DNA of 17,185 nt from Sulfurovum sp. GTDB lineage: Bacteria > Campylobacterota > Campylobacteria > Campylobacterales > Sulfurovaceae. The notes under the pieces are model-generated. The model ran no database searches, was not told the origin of the DNA, and saw only the letters and a program-made list of their open reading frames with translations. Where the stretch lies: assembly GCA_027046415.1 (NCBI GenBank), contig JALTYW010000070.1, positions 1 to 17,185 on the forward strand, read 5' to 3'. Position numbers and translations under genes: made by a program. The stretch's first letter is position 1, and each line of letters starts with the position of its first letter. Positions 15,096 to 17,185 of the stretch are shown here, piece by piece.

Positions 15096-16400
15096 ATGTC
15101 TTTTCTTCATAGCATTCAAAAGTTGCGTGCACACCATGTTCGAAGTTCTTCGCCAAGTTTGGCGTATACCAGAGAGAATGTGCTTTTTGGTATTATCCTG
15201 ATTTCTGCTGCGGTAGGTTTTATTGCCTATATACCCAGTCTTATCGGGGCAGTGAGTATAGGGTATTATGATACTGCATTGATCGATACAGTTTTTTATA
15301 TATGGATTCTGGTACTTCTTTTTAACCCAAAACTGAGTTATACCCAACGTGTCATTGGTTTTGTTGCACCCATATGGCTGCTTTCGGTCTATTTGATTTT
15401 ACGTTTTGGTATTGAGGGGGCAGGGTTTTTATGGCTGCTTGTCGCACCTGTAATGGCGGGTATTTTACTGGGACTGAAAGAGGGGTTGGTGACGCTTTTG
15501 TTGACAGTTGCAATGCTTTTTGGGATTGGGATTGCAATGAGCGCATTAGATCTCATACCCAACCTGTTTGGCGGACATCCAATACTTTTCTGGTCTGTAA
15601 TGTCAGGGAATACGATCGTATTGACCATACTGCTGATGGTATCTGCATCGATCATGATCGATTCATTGAGTCGTACCATCGAAAGACTCAACCGTAACAT
15701 CAAAGAACTTGCCGATACGAAAGATGCGACAATCGAGACGGTTGCCAATCTTGCAGAGTGTAAGGATACTGAAACAGGGCACCATATTGAACGCACCAGG
15801 GAGTATGTGCGAATCATCGCTCAGACGCTCAAGAACCATGGCAAATATACAGAGGTACTCACATCGGAGTATATTACACTGCTCTACAAGTCTGCACCGC
15901 TGCATGATATTGGCAAGATTGGTATCCCTGACAGTATCCTGCTCAAAGAGGGACCGCTGAGTTTTGAAGAGATGGAGATCATGAAAACCCACACAACCAT
16001 AGGCAGAGATGCGTTGCTGCGTTCAGAGCACAAACTGGGCTCCAACACCTTTCTTCGCCTTGCTGCCGAGATTGCCTACAGCCATCAGGAGCGTTGGGAC
16101 GGCTCTGGGTATCCGCTTGGGTTGAAAGGGGAGGAGATACCCCTTTCCGGGCGTATTATGGCGGTGGCGGATGTCTATGATGCACTACGAAGCGAGAGAC
16201 CCTACAAGGCGGCACTCAGCCATGAAAAGGCAGTGAGCTATCTCAGAAAGCAGAGCGGTATTCTGTTTGATCCGAAAATTATAGCGTTGCTACCGGAGTT
16301 CGAGAAGAGGTTTGAAGCTGTTTATGAAACGATGCACTCTGCAAAACGGTGTAGTATTGAGTTTATAGAGACCATGGAAGCAGATAAAGGAAATCAATGA
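15096..16400 (+). CDS. Membrane HD-GYP domain protein, probable cyclic-di-GMP phosphodiesterase
   Basis: HD-GYP enzymes hydrolyse cyclic di-GMP and so favour motility over biofilm. The 434-residue protein begins with about six membrane segments (roughly 28-190), then a short helix-forming linker (SRTIERLNRNIKELADTKDA) and the catalytic domain. HD-GYP hallmarks are ECKDTETGHHIERTREYV, H270-D271 in LHDIGKIGIPDSILLK, the HxxxxGxDALL-type stretch, and H-Q-E-R-W-D-G-S-G338-Y339-P340, followed by GRIMAVADVYDAL. All metal ligands expected for activity appear present. The membrane part is a sensor of unknown type. No Shine-Dalgarno site precedes ATG 15096 and a -10 box ends six bases before it, so the mRNA may be leaderless. 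The stop overlaps the start of the next gene. Confidence 0.92.
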   Translation: MSFLHSIQKLRAHHVRSSSPSLAYTRENVLFGIILISAAVGFIAYIPSLIGAVSIGYYDTALIDTVFYIWILVLLFNPKLSYTQRVIGFVAPIWLLSVYLILRFGIEGAGFLWLLVAPVMAGILLGLKEGLVTLLLTVAMLFGIGIAMSALDLIPNLFGGHPILFWSVMSGNTIVLTILLMVSASIMIDSLSRTIERLNRNIKELADTKDATIETVANLAECKDTETGHHIERTREYVRIIAQTLKNHGKYTEVLTSEYITLLYKSAPLHDIGKIGIPDSILLKEGPLSFEEMEIMKTHTTIGRDALLRSEHKLGSNTFLRLAAEIAYSHQERWDGSGYPLGLKGEEIPLSGRIMAVADVYDALRSERPYKAALSHEKAVSYLRKQSGILFDPKIIALLPEFEKRFEAVYETMHSAKRCSIEFIETMEADKGNQ

Positions 16401-17185
16401 TGAAAAAGTTATGTATAGGATTGTGTACAACAGTGTTGCTTTATGCCCAAAGCTTCTATGTGCTCACCGGCGTTGACAGCTATGACCCGATCGTGGCAAA
16501 TATGTCTGCAAAGACAGAGAAATACAGCAGTGACATCAAAATGCTCATGATTGAAACCTCAAAAGAACTCGGCATTGATATTTCCGGACACCCCTCCCGT
16601 GTGCTTGCTTTTGTAATCAAAGATGTGTCGTTGGGAAATACTGTTGGTCTCAAAGTTGATTTGGCAGTTGGAGAGTATGTGCGAAGAGAGGGGTCAGCCC
16701 AGCCTGTTTTTGGCGAGACCTATATGCAGAGCCGTCTTATTGCTCCGGATTTTAAGGATGCCGATGATGTCGAGGAACAGCTTGCCGATACCGTCGAGGA
16801 GATGCTCGACAGCTTTAAGCGTCAATGGCTTGCTGACAACAAACGGCTCTCTAAAAAGAAGCGTACGGTTACCCATGAGATCTTTGCAAAAGTGATGGGG
16901 TATGAGACCGACTATGCCAAGGCAAAAAAGAAGGCACTGCAAGCAAACAAGCCTCTGATGGTGTTCATGACAACAAGCTACTGCCCATGGTGTCGAAAAC
17001 TCGAAAACCGCATCCTCTCTCAGCTTGATATCGATGAGAAGATTAAGCAGCGCTATGTGCCTGTGATGCTCAACCTTGACAAAGACCGCTACCCCTCACA
17101 GCTTGGCAAGACACGGTTTACGCCGATCATCTACATTGTAGATCCCGCGACCGAGAAGGTACTGCATCAGTTTACCGGCTACAGC
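16397..17185 (+). CDS. Secreted thioredoxin-fold protein with unknown N-terminal domain (runs off the right edge)
   Basis: The frame is open from 16397 to the window end (263 codons, no stop). A short signal peptide (MMKKLCIGLCTTVLLYA) suggests periplasmic export. Residues about 20-165 form a domain I do not recognise, including an acidic helix DADDVEEQLADTVEEMLDSF. From about 185 a thioredoxin-like domain begins: KPLMVFMTTSYC196-P-W-C199-RKLE, then VPVMLNLDKD and the cis-proline segment RFTPIIYIVD. CPWC is a plausible redox pair. Its ATG overlaps the HD-GYP stop as ATGA, and AAGGA (16387-16391) sits five bases upstream; the ATG at 16400 is an equally usable start. The overlap implies one transcript. 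A disulfide reductase or SoxW-like role is possible, but the partner is unknown. Confidence 0.85.
   Translation, partial: MMKKLCIGLCTTVLLYAQSFYVLTGVDSYDPIVANMSAKTEKYSSDIKMLMIETSKELGIDISGHPSRVLAFVIKDVSLGNTVGLKVDLAVGEYVRREGSAQPVFGETYMQSRLIAPDFKDADDVEEQLADTVEEMLDSFKRQWLADNKRLSKKKRTVTHEIFAKVMGYETDYAKAKKKALQANKPLMVFMTTSYCPWCRKLENRILSQLDIDEKIKQRYVPVMLNLDKDRYPSQLGKTRFTPIIYIVDPATEKVLHQFTGYS

Noticed and set aside
1..17185. tRNA, rRNA, riboswitch, prophage, toxin-antitoxin or intact insertion sequence
   Set aside because: No cloverleaf with a recognisable T-loop, no long conserved RNA, no transposase or phage motifs, and no small paired toxin-antitoxin genes were seen by eye.

Overview
The window looks like chromosomal DNA from a Campylobacterota (epsilonproteobacterial) species, most likely a Sulfurovum or Sulfurimonas relative. 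This rests on recalled similarity: a RecO of the short Campylobacter/Helicobacter type, an inositol-monophosphatase-like gene directly upstream of accD (an arrangement I recall from Campylobacter), an RdxA-like nitroreductase, moderate GC content, and promoters with good -10 boxes and variable -35 boxes. No rRNA, tRNA, CRISPR array, phage or intact insertion sequence was found.

Layout. 1-505 (minus) is the 5' part of recO. It is divergent from gltB (681-5099), the large subunit of glutamate synthase. An IMPase-family phosphatase (5197-5943) and accD (5944-6792) follow as a tight pair. Next come a membrane hybrid histidine kinase (6923-8359), an MddA/NnrU-type membrane methyltransferase (8416-9174) and a secreted rhodanese (9219-9620). 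About 560 bp without a convincing gene follow. A class I methyltransferase-like gene (10186-10863) converges on a nitroreductase (10853-11485, minus). The CCA-adding enzyme gene (11560-13080) is divergent from the nitroreductase and leads into a two-gene unit: a hypothetical protein (13107-13781) and a DUF2237 protein (13778-14152). An alpha/beta hydrolase (14139-15014, minus) converges on that unit. The window ends with a membrane HD-GYP protein (15096-16400) overlapping a secreted thioredoxin-fold protein (16397 to the edge).

How the genes relate. The identifiable core functions are nitrogen assimilation (GltB), fatty-acid precursor synthesis (AccD), tRNA maturation (CCA enzyme) and DNA repair (RecO). 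Accessory genes cover signalling (hybrid kinase, HD-GYP), possible methanethiol methylation to dimethyl sulfide beside a rhodanese, and redox functions.

The most unusual signal is a small modular repeat seen twice. Each copy has a 7-bp hairpin with a 4-nt loop, an invariant 11-nt core, four 7-nt units and a second hairpin. One copy (5101-5177) lies between gltB and the phosphatase gene. The other (12515-12595) lies in frame inside the CCA-enzyme gene, which also carries a separate GGGAGCA heptamer array. Other points worth checking are a recO with no ordinary start codon and a possibly leaderless HD-GYP gene.
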